Below, piece after piece: positions 48,400 to 57,661 of a stretch of 64,000 bases of DNA; positions within the stretch are counted from its first letter, which is position 1, and each line of letters starts with the position of its first letter. The position numbers and the translations under genes are program-made. This stretch comes from Isosphaeraceae bacterium EP7 (lineage in GTDB: Bacteria > Planctomycetota > Planctomycetia > Isosphaerales > Isosphaeraceae). The stretch is from contig CP151667.1 of assembly GCA_038400315.1 (NCBI GenBank), forward strand, positions 1,561,174 through 1,625,173, in the 5' to 3' direction. The notes under the pieces were generated by a model. It was not told where the DNA came from. It did no database searches and saw only the letters and a list, made by a program, of their open reading frames with translations.

Positions 48400-49173
48400 A
48401 TGTCCGCAGAGCCGTCGCAAATTTTCGTCCACCTCCTGCCCGCCCTCATCCCGGCGGGCGCCTTGCGCGGCGGAGTGGCCGTGGTCATCGACGTGCTCAG
48501 GGCGACCACCGCGATGGTCCACGGCCTCGCCGCCGGGGCCACGCACATCGTCCCCTGCCTGGAGATCGACGAGGCCCGCGGCGTCGCCGCCGCCCTGCCT
48601 CCGGGCACCGCCGTGCTGGCCGGAGAACGCCTGGGTGTGCCGATCGAGGGATTCGACCTGGGCAACTCGCCGGCCGACTTCAACGCCAGCACCTGCCGGG
48701 GCAAGACCCTGGTGATCACGACCACGAACGGCACTCGCGCGATCCATGCCAGCCGCGAGGCCGAACGCGTCCTCGTCGCCGGCTTCGTGAACCTGGAGGC
48801 GACCGCCCGGGCGCTCATCGCCGACGGACGTCCGGTGCACCTGGTCTGCGCGGGGACCGACGGGCAGATCAGCCTGGAAGACACGCTGCTGGCCGGCGCG
48901 ATCGCCGAGACGCTCAGGGATCGAGGCTGGACCCTGGAGAACGACCCGGCGCGGATCGCCTCGATCTTGTGGTTCGATGTGGATTACCGGATCGACGAGG
49001 GCGAGACTCTCGCCGGAGTCCTCTCCGACGGCCGGGGCGGTCGTCGGGTGCGCGAGCTGAAGTTGGCCCCCGACATCGAGGCTGCGGCGACCCTGAACCG
49101 GTTCGACCTGGTCGCCGAGCTGGTGTCCAATCCGCCGGGGATCGTCGCGGTCCCGGTCGTCGAGCCGGAGTGA
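48400..49173 (+). CDS. comB: 2-phosphosulfolactate phosphatase
   Basis: A 257-residue enzyme of the ComB family, which removes phosphate from 2-phosphosulfolactate in the methanogen coenzyme M pathway and is also found in many bacteria. Conserved stretches are VAVVIDVLRATTAMVHGLAAG, VLAGERLGVPIEGFDLGNSPADF, VITTTNGTRAIHAS and VCAGTDGQISLEDTLLAGAI. No other coenzyme M gene lies beside it, and the bacterial substrate may be sulfolactate or a related compound. The upstream start at 48358 adds 14 residues with no homology, so ATG 48400 was chosen. It lies upstream of glyQS by 160 bases. Confidence 0.88.
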   Translation: MSAEPSQIFVHLLPALIPAGALRGGVAVVIDVLRATTAMVHGLAAGATHIVPCLEIDEARGVAAALPPGTAVLAGERLGVPIEGFDLGNSPADFNASTCRGKTLVITTTNGTRAIHASREAERVLVAGFVNLEATARALIADGRPVHLVCAGTDGQISLEDTLLAGAIAETLRDRGWTLENDPARIASILWFDVDYRIDEGETLAGVLSDGRGGRRVRELKLAPDIEAAATLNRFDLVAELVSNPPGIVAVPVVEPE

Positions 49174-49333
49174 TCGCCCGGGTTTCGAACGACGCCCCTG
49201 ACCGGGATCGTTGGCGGTGTCATGGCCGGACACCCGGCCGGTCGATCAAGTCGTTTCTCCTTCCTGTCTTCCCAACGCAACCAAAGGTGGGGGTGGGCCC
49301 TGCCAAGGTCAGAGCCCCCGGAGAGAGCCAAGT

Positions 49334-50863
49334 ATGATGGACATGGACAAGCTGGTCTCGCTCTGCAAGCGTCGCGGGTTCATCTTCCCGTCGAGCGAGA
49401 TCTACGGCGGGATCAACGGCTTCTGGGACTACGGCCCGCTGGGCGTCGAGCTGAAGCGGAACATCAAAGATGCCTGGTGGCAGGACACGATCCGGTCGCG
49501 CGACGACGTGGTGGGCCTGGATTGCTCCATCATCATGAATCCGCGCGTCTGGGAGGCCTCGGGCCACGTCGGCGGGTTCAACGACCCGATGGTCGACTGC
49601 CGCGAGACCAAGGAGCGCTACCGGGCCGACCAGCTCTATGTCTTCCAGTGGAACTTCCCGGCCCCCGAGGGTGGGGCCGCCGCGCCCGAGCCGCTCTGGC
49701 TGTCGGCGATGGGCGCCTCGGCCGAAGACGCGATCACGGCGGTGGAGAAAAAGGCCCAGAAGATGGCCAACAAGCGGGGGGTCCGCACCAAGGATATTCC
49801 CGAGCCGTTGGCCGTGCCCTACCTGAGCCTCGCCGAGCCGGAGCGGGCCAAGGTCATCGGGCCGGCGACCGAGACGCCGGGAACCTTGACCGAGCCCAGG
49901 CAATTCAACCTGATGTTCAAGACGAGCGTCGGGGCCTTGGAGACGGCGTCGAGCGTGGCCTATCTGCGGCCCGAGACGGCTCAGGGGATCTTCGCCAACT
50001 TCAAGAACGTGGTCGACACCGGGCGGGTCCGGCTGCCGTTCGGCATCGCGCAGATCGGCAAGAGCTTCCGCAACGAGATCACCCCGCGCAACTTCATCTT
50101 CCGCTCGCGCGAGTTCGAGCAGATGGAGCTCGAGTTCTTCTGCCGGCCCGACGAGAGCGCCGAGTGGTACTCCTACTGGCGCAAGACGAGGTTTGACTGG
50201 TACACCGGCCTGGGCCTGCGCAGCGACAAGCTCAGGCTGCGCGACCACGACAAGGACGAATTGGCGTTTTACTCGAGCGCGACGGCCGACATCGAGTATG
50301 AGTTCCCGTTCGGCGTGAGCGAGCTGGAGGGGATCGCCCATCGTGGTGCGTATGACCTGACCCAGCACCAGACGCACAGCGGCAAGGACCTGAGCTACTT
50401 CGACGAGGAGAAGAAGGAGCGGTTCATCCCGCACGTCATCGAGCCCTCGGCCGGCGCCGACCGCGCGACGCTCGCGTTCTTGTGCGAGGCGTACGAGGAG
50501 GACACGATCGCCGGCGAAGTCCGGACGGTCCTGAAGTTCCACCCCAGGCTCGCGCCCATCAAGGCCGCGGTCTTCCCCCTGGTGAAGAAGGACGGGATGC
50601 CGGAGACGGCCGACAAGATCTATCGCGACCTGAAGAAGCACTACAACGTCTTCTTCGACGAGAAGGGCGCAATCGGCCGCCGCTACCGCAGGCAGGACGA
50701 GGCGGGGACGCCGTTCGGCATCACCGTCGACGGCCAGACGGCCGAGGACGGCACGGTGACGATGCGCGACCGCGACTCGTGCAGGCAATGGCGTGTCCCC
50801 TCGGCCGGGATCGTGCAGGCGATGCGCGACCTGCTGGACGGGCAGGGCGTACCTGCCGAGTGA
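49334..50863 (+). CDS. glyQS: Glycyl-tRNA synthetase, dimeric class II type
   Basis: A 509-residue single-chain glycyl-tRNA synthetase that attaches glycine to tRNA-Gly. Motif 1 is FWDYGPLGVELKRNIKDAWW, and the active-site motif 2 is KSFRNEITPRNFIFRSREFEQMELEFFC. Motif 3 appears as PHVIEPSAGADRATLAFLCEAYEED. The C-terminal anticodon-binding domain starts at about 400 (LAPIKAAVFPLVKK). The dimeric type is normal in planctomycetes and the length fits. GGAGAG lies before the ATG; a second ATG follows directly. Confidence 0.97.
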   Translation: MMDMDKLVSLCKRRGFIFPSSEIYGGINGFWDYGPLGVELKRNIKDAWWQDTIRSRDDVVGLDCSIIMNPRVWEASGHVGGFNDPMVDCRETKERYRADQLYVFQWNFPAPEGGAAAPEPLWLSAMGASAEDAITAVEKKAQKMANKRGVRTKDIPEPLAVPYLSLAEPERAKVIGPATETPGTLTEPRQFNLMFKTSVGALETASSVAYLRPETAQGIFANFKNVVDTGRVRLPFGIAQIGKSFRNEITPRNFIFRSREFEQMELEFFCRPDESAEWYSYWRKTRFDWYTGLGLRSDKLRLRDHDKDELAFYSSATADIEYEFPFGVSELEGIAHRGAYDLTQHQTHSGKDLSYFDEEKKERFIPHVIEPSAGADRATLAFLCEAYEEDTIAGEVRTVLKFHPRLAPIKAAVFPLVKKDGMPETADKIYRDLKKHYNVFFDEKGAIGRRYRRQDEAGTPFGITVDGQTAEDGTVTMRDRDSCRQWRVPSAGIVQAMRDLLDGQGVPAE

Positions 50864-51050
50864 TCGGGAAATGACGGACAGGCCGGCGGCGCATCGAGCG
50901 ATGCGCCGCCGGCCCCTTGGCAATCCGCTGGCCAGAGGCCACGATGTTACGGGACCGCCCTTGATGGTAGAAATCGACCACCTCGGCTGCGGATGCCCGT
51001 CGGCCACCCGGGTCTTGCCGCCACGCCTTCCGAGATCGGGACGCCCGTCG

Positions 51051-51923
51051 ATGAAGCTTTGTATCGCCCAGGCCACGACGATGAGCTCGACCTTCGAGGC
51101 CGACCTGCAGGCCTATTCGCGGGCCGGATTCCCCGCGGTGGAACTCTGGCTGACGAAGCTGGAAGAATATATCCGCGAGCACGGAGTCGGGGCCGCGCGC
51201 GACTTGCTGGCGAGCAACACCCTCACGCCGCTGGCCGCGGCCGGGCAGGGGGGCCTGCTTCTCTCCGAGCGTGCCGAGCGTCAGGTCCACTGGGACCTGT
51301 TCCGGGCGAGGCTCGAGCTGCTGAGAGACCTGGGCGTGCCGACGATGGTGGTCGCCGTCGACTTCGTCCGCGAGATGGCCGAGGAAGACTACGGCAAGGC
51401 GGCAATGAGGCTCAGGGAGGCCGGGACTGTCGCGGCCGACCACGGCGTGCGCATCGCCCTGGAGTTCCAGAAGACGGCCCGCTTCTGTTCCAGCCTCGAC
51501 ACGACGATCGCCCTGGTGATGCAGGCCTCGTCCCCCGCGGTCGGCGTCTGCTTCGACCTCTTCCACTACTACACGGGCCCGAGCAAGTTCGAGGACCTGG
51601 CCTACCTGTCGCCCTCGAATCTGGCCTGGGTCCAGCTCTGCGACGTGGCGGGGACCCCGCGCGAGATCGCCGGCGATGCCGACCGGATCTTCCCGGGCGA
51701 GGGCGATTTCCAGATCACGCCGATCCTCGACCACCTGGCGGCGATTGGCTATGAAGGCGGGGTCTCGCTGGAAGTCCTGAACCCGCTGCTATGGTCGATC
51801 CCGGCCGATCGCGTGGCAGATATGGGCTATCAGGCGATGTCGCGGGCCCTGGGCGATCGCGCATTGGGAGGCCGGTATGCATCCGGCCCCATGCCCGATC
51901 CGGCGACCGGTGCGGGGGCCTGA
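51051..51923 (+). CDS. Sugar phosphate isomerase/epimerase family TIM-barrel protein
   Basis: A 290-residue (beta/alpha)8 protein of the xylose-isomerase-like/AP-endonuclease-2 superfamily. Conserved strands and metal positions occur in VELWLTKLEEYIREHG, IALEFQK (Glu ligand), VGVCFDLFHYYTG (Asp and His), WVQLCDVAGTPR and GGVSLEVLNPLLW (Glu). These enzymes use a divalent metal to isomerise or epimerise sugars and sugar derivatives. The substrate is unknown. The ATG at 51051 is the first codon of the fold; upstream bases are open but unrelated. The next gene starts three bases after the stop, so they are co-translated. Confidence 0.85.
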   Translation: MKLCIAQATTMSSTFEADLQAYSRAGFPAVELWLTKLEEYIREHGVGAARDLLASNTLTPLAAAGQGGLLLSERAERQVHWDLFRARLELLRDLGVPTMVVAVDFVREMAEEDYGKAAMRLREAGTVAADHGVRIALEFQKTARFCSSLDTTIALVMQASSPAVGVCFDLFHYYTGPSKFEDLAYLSPSNLAWVQLCDVAGTPREIAGDADRIFPGEGDFQITPILDHLAAIGYEGGVSLEVLNPLLWSIPADRVADMGYQAMSRALGDRALGGRYASGPMPDPATGAGA

Positions 51924-51926
51924 CGC

Positions 51927-52451
51927 ATGTCGGTCGGGACCCTCCAGCCGCCGGCAGCCCTGTACCGCGAAGATCAGACGTTCGGGTGGTGGGTCTACGC
52001 GATCATGCTGGCCGTCACCGCGCTGAACGTCCCCTGGTTGGCCGCCGAACCGGTCCAGGGGCAGGATTGGAGCGACGTCGGGCAAATCGCCACGTTCGCC
52101 CTGAAATCGCTCCTCCTCGTCGGGCCGGTTTTCTTCGTCATCGGCCTGGGCCGGCTGACGACGGTGGTCACCCCGGCGCAGGTCCGCGTCTGGTTCGGCC
52201 TGATCCCAACCTATCGGCGATTCCTCCCCGTCGGGTCGATCTCCGCCGTCGAGGTCGTCGAATACCAGCCGATCCGCCACTGCGGAGGCTGGGGCATCCG
52301 CCGCGGGAGAGGCGGCGAGCTGGTCCTCAACGCCCGAGGCAGCCACGGCGTGCGTCTTCACCTGGTCGACGGTTCGAGGATCCTGATCGGCAGCCAGCGG
52401 CCCGAGGAGCTGGCGGCCGTGATCCGCGGGGCGATCTCGCCGCTGGGCTGA
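51927..52451 (+). CDS. Two-helix membrane protein with PH-like domain, function unknown
   Basis: A 174-residue protein with two helices (about 21-39, WWVYAIMLAVTALNVPWLA; about 62-80, LLLVGPVFFVIGLGRLTTVV). A beta-rich domain follows (about 85-174; RVWFGLIPTYRRFLPVGSIS, then LVLNARGSHGVRLHLVDGSRI), which resembles a PH-like YdbT/DUF fold. I do not recognise a precise family. It starts three bases after the sugar isomerase, which implies operon membership. The C-terminal SGAISPLG is short. Confidence 0.65.
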   Translation: MSVGTLQPPAALYREDQTFGWWVYAIMLAVTALNVPWLAAEPVQGQDWSDVGQIATFALKSLLLVGPVFFVIGLGRLTTVVTPAQVRVWFGLIPTYRRFLPVGSISAVEVVEYQPIRHCGGWGIRRGRGGELVLNARGSHGVRLHLVDGSRILIGSQRPEELAAVIRGAISPLG

Positions 52452-52463
52452 GATCGCTCCGAC

Positions 52464-53576
52464 TTAGAGGTTGAGCATCCGGTCGCGGGCGACGATGTCC
52501 CAACGTTCGACGACCTCGCCGTTCTCGATCACATAGGCCTGCCTGTGCAGCGCGCAGGTGGGACAGATGTGGGATGGCATGGCGAGGAATGTCGTGCCGG
52601 GGGGATAGTCCTCGGCGTGGGGGGTGTCCAGGACGAGATGCTCCTCGCTCTGGAAGGCGACCGTGGCGTCGGGCAGGTCGGGGAAGACGACCCGGCTTGC
52701 GACCGGGGGATCGCTGGCGACGGCCTTGTAGCCGAGGTCGAGCGTGATCCGCCCGGGGCGGGGTCGGCTGATGACGCGGGTGAGGAGCAACGCCGAGGGG
52801 ACGAACGGGAGGTCGGGATAGCGGGTCGCGTAGCCGTAGTCGTGCAGTGAGCAGGTGCCCGGGGAGAGTTCAAGGCCGGGAATGTCGAGCCTGGCGTGCA
52901 CCGGGAAGGTGGGGGTGCCGCCGAAGACAACGATCGAGACGTCGTGGCCGGCGTCGATGAGCCGCTGTCGCAGCGCGAGGGTCGCCTCCTGGCCGGGGCG
53001 GGCGGCCTCGATGCGCTCGGAAAGGTCGGTGACCGCGATCTGGCCGTCGTAGGCCTGCAGGCCGTCGGGCCTGAGGTTCGGCAACGTGGCCAGGTGCTCG
53101 TAGAGCTGGAAGGCGGCGTCGCCGGGATCGATCCCGGTGCGGCCCATGCCGATGTCGAGGTCGATGAGCGTCGAGATCGTCTCGTTCGCGGGGAGGCCGG
53201 CGGAGAGGGCCGAGGCGGCGTCGGCGTCGTCGACGACCGTGCGGAAGGTCGCCTTGGGGTAGCCCCGGACCAGGCGGGCGAAGCGGGCGATGTTGGGCCC
53301 GACGATCGGGTAGGCGATCATGATGTCGGTGCCGCCGGCCGCGGCGACCATCTCGGCCTCGGCGATGGTGGCGCACTTATGCTTGCGGATGCCCAGCGAC
53401 TCGGCCAGGCGGATCATCGCGGGCATCTTGTGCGTCTTGACGTGCGGGCGGAGGCGATTCGCCCCGCCGGCCACATCGATCATCGCCCGCAGGTTGGCCG
53501 TCACCAGGTCTTTGAAGATGACGAGGGAAGGGCTCAGCATCGAGTCGGTGTTGTTCAGGGCGTAGCGGGGATCCAT
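52464..53576 (-). CDS. D-threonine-aldolase-type PLP enzyme
   Basis: A 370-residue PLP enzyme of the alanine-racemase-fold D-threonine aldolase family. The N-terminal RPHVKTHKMPAMIRL carries the Lys expected to bind PLP. Other landmarks are VDDADAASALSAGLP, LIDLDIGMGRTGIDP and GTCSLHDYGYATRYPDLPF. The C-terminal HICPTCALHRQAYVI holds the His/Cys pair typical of the metal site in this family. Members cleave D-threonine or other beta-hydroxy-amino acids. GGGAGG precedes ATG 53576. The gene is monocistronic and diverges from the nitrilase-like gene. Confidence 0.85.
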   Translation of the reverse strand: MDPRYALNNTDSMLSPSLVIFKDLVTANLRAMIDVAGGANRLRPHVKTHKMPAMIRLAESLGIRKHKCATIAEAEMVAAAGGTDIMIAYPIVGPNIARFARLVRGYPKATFRTVVDDADAASALSAGLPANETISTLIDLDIGMGRTGIDPGDAAFQLYEHLATLPNLRPDGLQAYDGQIAVTDLSERIEAARPGQEATLALRQRLIDAGHDVSIVVFGGTPTFPVHARLDIPGLELSPGTCSLHDYGYATRYPDLPFVPSALLLTRVISRPRPGRITLDLGYKAVASDPPVASRVVFPDLPDATVAFQSEEHLVLDTPHAEDYPPGTTFLAMPSHICPTCALHRQAYVIENGEVVERWDIVARDRMLNL

Positions 53577-53752
53577 CGGCGAATCAGCCTCCCTTTGAGG
53601 GTCGGGGGTGCGGCACCGGGGCCCACCGACCACGAGGAACCCTAGCCTCTCGGCGCCTCCGGGTCAATGATGGCGACGCCTTCGGGGGTTGTTCCGGGGT
53701 GACGCATCGGTCAAGATGTGAGATGAGTCGCCCCAACACGGAGGTCTCCGCC

Positions 53753-54706
53753 ATGCCGCTTTCCGCTCGCCGCAGGCCAATTCGCGTCGCAGGCGTCTCG
53801 CACCGGCCGGGCTCGGGGACCGACACGCCGGAGGGGACCGACCGGTTGATGGCCAAGGCCGGCATGCTGATCGAGCGGGCGGCGCGGATGGGGGCGGACC
53901 TCGTTGCCTTCCCCGAAATCTACCCGCAAGTGACCGTCGTCGACCCCTACCATCACGCCGAGCCCGCCGAGGGGGGGACGCTCGATCGGGCTCGCGAGCT
54001 GGCACGCAAGCATCGGCTCTATCTCGTCTGGCCGAGGGTCGAATATTCGACCGAGCGGGGGATCCGCAACACGTCGATCCTGATCGATCGCGCGGGTGAC
54101 GTCGTCGGCCGATACGACAAGATGTTCCCCACTCCCGGTGAGATGCAGCAGGGCGCGATCCCAGGGACGGAAGCCTCTTGCTTCGAGACCGATTTCGGCC
54201 GAGTCGGGATGCTGATCTGCTTCGACCTGAATTTCAGGGAAGTCCGGGAGTCGCTGGCGGCGGGAAAGCCCGACCTGGTCGTCTTCTCGTCGATGTACCG
54301 GGGCGGGCTCCAGGCCTCGGCGCTGGCGTTCGAGCTGGGATCGTTCGTCGTCACAGCCATCGACGCCGAGCTGGGGCAGGTGATCGACCGCTGCGGGCGA
54401 GTCCTGAAGGAATCGACGTATGAGACCTTGACGCTGGCGTCGATCAATACCAACAGCGTCGCGCTCCACATGGACGACAACTGGGGAAAGATGGACGCGA
54501 TGCTGGCCAAGTACGGGCCGACTCTCTCCTTCGACTACCACACTCGCGAGGGCTTCTACGTCATCGAATCGACGGGACAGGCCGACGTCTCCGAGATCAG
54601 TGCCGAATTCGGGCTGATCCCGGCGGACGACTACTGGGCGCGAACCCGTCGGGTGAGGGCGGAGGCCCTGGCGAAATTCGACAAGGCCCGTGCAGCTCGC
54701 GGGTGA
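53753..54706 (+). CDS. Carbon-nitrogen hydrolase (nitrilase superfamily)
   Basis: A 317-residue amidase-type enzyme with the Glu-Lys-Cys triad: ADLVAFPEIYPQ (Glu), VGRYDKMFPTPGEM (Lys) and VGMLICFDLNFREV (Cys). The C-terminal region (IDRCGRVLKESTYETLTLAS) fits the same fold. Nitrilase-superfamily members cleave amides, nitriles or carbamoyl bonds, and the substrate cannot be read from sequence. ATG 53753 has GGAGG at eight bases; starts upstream at 53723 and 53699 are less well supported. The stop lies 10 bases before the end of the convergent M20 gene. Confidence 0.88.
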   Translation: MPLSARRRPIRVAGVSHRPGSGTDTPEGTDRLMAKAGMLIERAARMGADLVAFPEIYPQVTVVDPYHHAEPAEGGTLDRARELARKHRLYLVWPRVEYSTERGIRNTSILIDRAGDVVGRYDKMFPTPGEMQQGAIPGTEASCFETDFGRVGMLICFDLNFREVRESLAAGKPDLVVFSSMYRGGLQASALAFELGSFVVTAIDAELGQVIDRCGRVLKESTYETLTLASINTNSVALHMDDNWGKMDAMLAKYGPTLSFDYHTREGFYVIESTGQADVSEISAEFGLIPADDYWARTRRVRAEALAKFDKARAARG

Positions 54707-54716
54707 GCCTTCGTTT

Positions 54717-56009
54717 TCAGCGTTTTGGCGGCAGCAGCTCGACGACCGCGGAGGTCATCGCGGCGATGCCGGTGCGGATGCTTGGTGCAGGGTCGGGGGC
54801 GAAGAGGGCCGAGTGCAGCGAGGGGAGGGGCTTGTCGCTGGCCTTGAACTCGGCGACACGGGCCGCTGGGATTGTGCCCAGGCGGAACATGAAGGTGGGG
54901 ACGCCGTCCCGACCGTAGAGGCCGAAGTCCTCGGCCCCCATCGTGGGATCGACGTTGACCAGATTTGCCTCGCCGATCGCGCGTTTCAGGGCGGGGACGA
55001 CCTTGGAGACGAGGTCGGGCGTGTTGATGGTCGGGGCGGTCCCGTACGCCACGGTCACCGAGGGCGCGGGGGCCTTGTGGCCCTGGGCGAGCGCCTCGGC
55101 GCGGCGGCGAATCCCGCTGAGGAGCAGGTCACGGATGTCGTCGCGGAAGGCGCGGATCGTGAGCTGGAGGCGGACCTCGTCGGGGATGATGTTGTGGCGG
55201 GTCCCGCCGTGGATCGAGCCGACGGTGACCACGGCGGGCTGAATCGGGCTGATCTCGCGGGAGACGATCGTCTGCATGTCGAGGACCAGCAGCGACGCGA
55301 GCACGATCGGGTCAACCGTCTTGTCGGGCATCGCGCCATGGCCCCCTTTGCCGCGGACGACGACGTCGAGCGAGGTGGAGCCCGCCATCGCCGGGCCTGA
55401 GATGTAGCCGATCTTGCCGGTCTCGAGGTCGTGCGCGACGTGCAGGGCGAGGGCGAAATCGGGCCTGGGAAAGCGAGTATACAGGCCGTCTTCGAGCATC
55501 GCCTTGGCGCCACCGATGGCTTCCTCGGCAGGCTGACCGATCAGGATGACGGTGCCCGACCATCGGTCCTTGTGGTCGACCAGCCAGCGCGCGGTGCCGA
55601 CGAGGCAGGTCATGTGGATATCGTGGCCGCAGGCGTGCATCACGGGGACGGCCTGGCCCGCGTCATTCTTGCCGGTCGCCTTGCTGGCATAGGGAAGCCC
55701 GGTCGCCTCGGCAACGGGCAGGGCGTCCATGTCGGACCGGACGAGGACGACGGGCCCGTTCCCGTTCTTCAGGATCCCCACCACGCCGAGCTTGCCGACG
55801 TTGGGGGTCACCTCGGCGCCGAGCCCGGACAGCTCGCCGGCGATCCGCTTCGCGGTCTCGACTTCCTGATAGGAAAGCTCGGGGTGGGCGTGCAGGTCGC
55901 GATAGAGGGTGACCAGGCCGTCGATCTTGCCATCAAACCAGGGGTCCTGCCCCCTGGCCTCGACGGCGATGATCGCAAGGAGGCAGGAGGCCAGCAGGGT
56001 GCGGGTCAT
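54717..56009 (-). CDS. Secreted M20-type amidohydrolase (peptidase/IAA-amino-acid-hydrolase family)
   Basis: A 430-residue exported hydrolase (signal peptide LLASCLLAIIAVEARGQ). The zinc-binding motif is HACGHDIHMT, preceded by RSDMDALP and followed by GQPAEEAIGGAKAML with the catalytic Glu pair. ALHVAHDLETGKIG and GGHGAMPDKTVDPIV belong to the lid domain, and GAEDFGLYGRDGVPTFMFRLG carries the C-terminal His/Asp region. M20D enzymes release amino acids from N-acyl amino acids or short peptides, consistent with a scavenging role in the periplasm. It is convergent with the nitrilase gene and downstream of the TPR gene on the same strand. Confidence 0.9.
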   Translation of the reverse strand: MTRTLLASCLLAIIAVEARGQDPWFDGKIDGLVTLYRDLHAHPELSYQEVETAKRIAGELSGLGAEVTPNVGKLGVVGILKNGNGPVVLVRSDMDALPVAEATGLPYASKATGKNDAGQAVPVMHACGHDIHMTCLVGTARWLVDHKDRWSGTVILIGQPAEEAIGGAKAMLEDGLYTRFPRPDFALALHVAHDLETGKIGYISGPAMAGSTSLDVVVRGKGGHGAMPDKTVDPIVLASLLVLDMQTIVSREISPIQPAVVTVGSIHGGTRHNIIPDEVRLQLTIRAFRDDIRDLLLSGIRRRAEALAQGHKAPAPSVTVAYGTAPTINTPDLVSKVVPALKRAIGEANLVNVDPTMGAEDFGLYGRDGVPTFMFRLGTIPAARVAEFKASDKPLPSLHSALFAPDPAPSIRTGIAAMTSAVVELLPPKR

Positions 56010-56072
56010 CGTTGAAGGTGCCTCGTGGGGTGGTCGGCCCGGTCGTCCTCGGTCGCGGCCCGGTCTGGGGCG

Positions 56073-56393
56073 TTATTCCAGGCCCATCTGCTTGTTGTAG
56101 GCGAGCGCCTTGGCGTGCTCGGCCTCGGGGATCTTGCCGCAGCGTTGGTAGATGACGGAAAGCGCGGTGTAGCTGAAGGTGTCGTCGGGCTCCAGTTCGA
56201 CCACCTTCTTGGCGTGCATGATCGCCTTCTCGGTCTCGGCCAGGTCGGTGAAGAGCTTGGCGAGCATGCCGTGGCCGATGGCGAAGGCGGGGTCTTGCGC
56301 CACCGCTTCTTCGAGCTTGACGACGGCGGCGGGCTTGTCGCCGGCGTCCCTCAGGTCAACGGCCTGGTCATACAACTCATCGGGCGTGGGCAT
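56073..56393 (-). CDS. Small TPR protein (106 aa)
   Basis: A 106-residue cytoplasmic protein built of about three TPR motifs: ELYDQAVDLRDAGDKPAAVVKLEEAVAQDP, then HGMLAKLFTDLAETEKAIMHAKKVVELEP, then YTALSVIYQRCGKIPEAEHAKAL. TPRs bind peptide tails and organise complexes. ATG 56393 is the first in-frame codon that starts the repeats; the open frame upstream does not fit them. It lies 63 bases upstream of the M20 gene on the same strand, so the two may be co-transcribed. Its partner is unknown. Confidence 0.8.
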   Translation of the reverse strand: MPTPDELYDQAVDLRDAGDKPAAVVKLEEAVAQDPAFAIGHGMLAKLFTDLAETEKAIMHAKKVVELEPDDTFSYTALSVIYQRCGKIPEAEHAKALAYNKQMGLE

Positions 56394-56416
56394 AGGGCGT
56401 GGCTCCGCGGCGGGTC

Positions 56417-56444
56417 TCGACTCTCGGGCAATCAAGTTTAGAAT
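56417..56444 (+). promoter_or_regulatory. Possible promoter of the aldo-keto reductase gene
   Basis: TCGACT (56417-56422) and TAGAAT (56439-56444) with a 16-base spacer, about 65 bases before the ATG at 56509. The -10 is 5/6 and the -35 is 4/6. It overlaps the divergent TPR gene's upstream region. Confidence 0.4.
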
Positions 56445-56508
56445 GCAGCGGCCCGGATTGACAGGGGCCGCCCAGACGACCGACCACCACCCACGAGCCA
56501 ACCGACCG

Positions 56509-57525
56509 ATGAAATACAACCCCCTGGGCAAGACCGGCGTCCTCGTGAGCGAACTCTGTCTGGGCACGATGACGTTCGGCGAGGGCTGGGGATTCGGCGG
56601 GATCGATGCGCCCCAGGCCGACGCGATCGTCGGGGCCGCCCTCAACGCCGGGATCAACTTCGTCGACACGGCCGACGTCTACAGCGAGGGGCAGTCGGAA
56701 GTCCTGCTCGGCGGTGCGCTCCAAGGCGAACGACGCGACCGGGTCGTGCTGGCGACCAAGGGATTCGGCCGGATGGGCAAGGGGGCCAATGACACGGGCC
56801 TGAGCCGCTACCACCTGATCCGCGCCTGCGAAGCCTCGTTGAAGCGCCTGAACACCGACCGGATCGACCTGTATCAGATCCACGGATCGGACGCGGCAAC
56901 GCCCATGGATGAGGTGCTTTATGCGCTGGACATCCTGGTGAGGTCGGGCAAGGTGCTCTATGTCGGCGAGTGCAACCTGGCCGCATGGCAGACGGCGCAG
57001 GCTCTGGGTCGGTCCTCGACGCTGGGCCTGCCGAAGTTCGTGAGCGCCCAGATGTATTACAGCCTGGTGGGCCGGGACGTCGAGCACGAGGTCGTGCCGC
57101 TCTGCCTGGATGAAGGCCTGGCTCTGCTCCCGTGGAGCCCGCTGGCGGGCGGGTTCCTCACCGGCAAATACCGTCAGTCCCAGGCGAAGCCGCCCGAGGG
57201 AAGCCGGTACGCAACGAGCAAGTTTGGCGAGTTCCCGCCCCGCGACAAGGAGCTTGGCGAGCGCGTGGTCGACCGGCTCGTCGAGCTGGCCGAGGCACGA
57301 GGAACCACGCCGGCCACCCTGGCGATCCGCTGGCTGCTGTCGAAGCCCGCGGTGGCGTCGGTGATCATCGGGATTCGAAGGCTGGAACAGCTCGCGGATA
57401 ACCTGGCGGCGACGACCCTGGAGCTGACTCCCGCGGAGCTCGACTCGATCGACGAGGTTTCGCGGCCCGCCGCGTTGTACCCGGCCTGGATGATCCAGCG
57501 GCAGGCACGGAATCGGGTCATTTAA
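56509..57525 (+). CDS. Aldo/keto reductase
   Basis: A 338-residue NADPH-dependent oxidoreductase of the AKR family. The catalytic tetrad is in place: Asp and Tyr in NFVDTADVYSEGQSE, Lys in VVLATKGFG and His in IDLYQIHGSD. SAQMYYSLVGRDVEHEV and SVIIGIRRLEQLADNLAA match the substrate and cofactor loops. It reduces aldehydes or ketones, but the substrate is unknown. ATG 56509 lies at the start of the family N-terminus MKYNPLGKTGVLVSELCLG. It diverges from the TPR gene. Confidence 0.93.
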   Translation: MKYNPLGKTGVLVSELCLGTMTFGEGWGFGGIDAPQADAIVGAALNAGINFVDTADVYSEGQSEVLLGGALQGERRDRVVLATKGFGRMGKGANDTGLSRYHLIRACEASLKRLNTDRIDLYQIHGSDAATPMDEVLYALDILVRSGKVLYVGECNLAAWQTAQALGRSSTLGLPKFVSAQMYYSLVGRDVEHEVVPLCLDEGLALLPWSPLAGGFLTGKYRQSQAKPPEGSRYATSKFGEFPPRDKELGERVVDRLVELAEARGTTPATLAIRWLLSKPAVASVIIGIRRLEQLADNLAATTLELTPAELDSIDEVSRPAALYPAWMIQRQARNRVI

Positions 57526-57574
57526 TGCGGGAATTATGGCTCAAGGTGCGAGCCGGCGCGGCCGACAAGCGACG

Positions 57575-57603
57575 TTGACGGGTCGCCAAGGCTGGCGTAC
57601 CAT
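57575..57603 (+). promoter_or_regulatory. Sigma70-type promoter of the repeat-containing secreted protein gene
   Basis: TTGACG (57575-57580) and TACCAT (57598-57603) with a 17-base spacer, 60 bases upstream of the ATG at 57662. Matches are 5/6 and 4/6. Confidence 0.5.
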
Positions 57604-57661
57604 CCCGCCCGCTCGGGTCGTCTGATCCCCGAGGAAGACCTTCAGGGAGGGAGGCACTCGC

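Noticed and set aside
57575-57603. Operator or riboswitch at this promoter
   Set aside because: No dyad or conserved riboswitch core; only hexamers.
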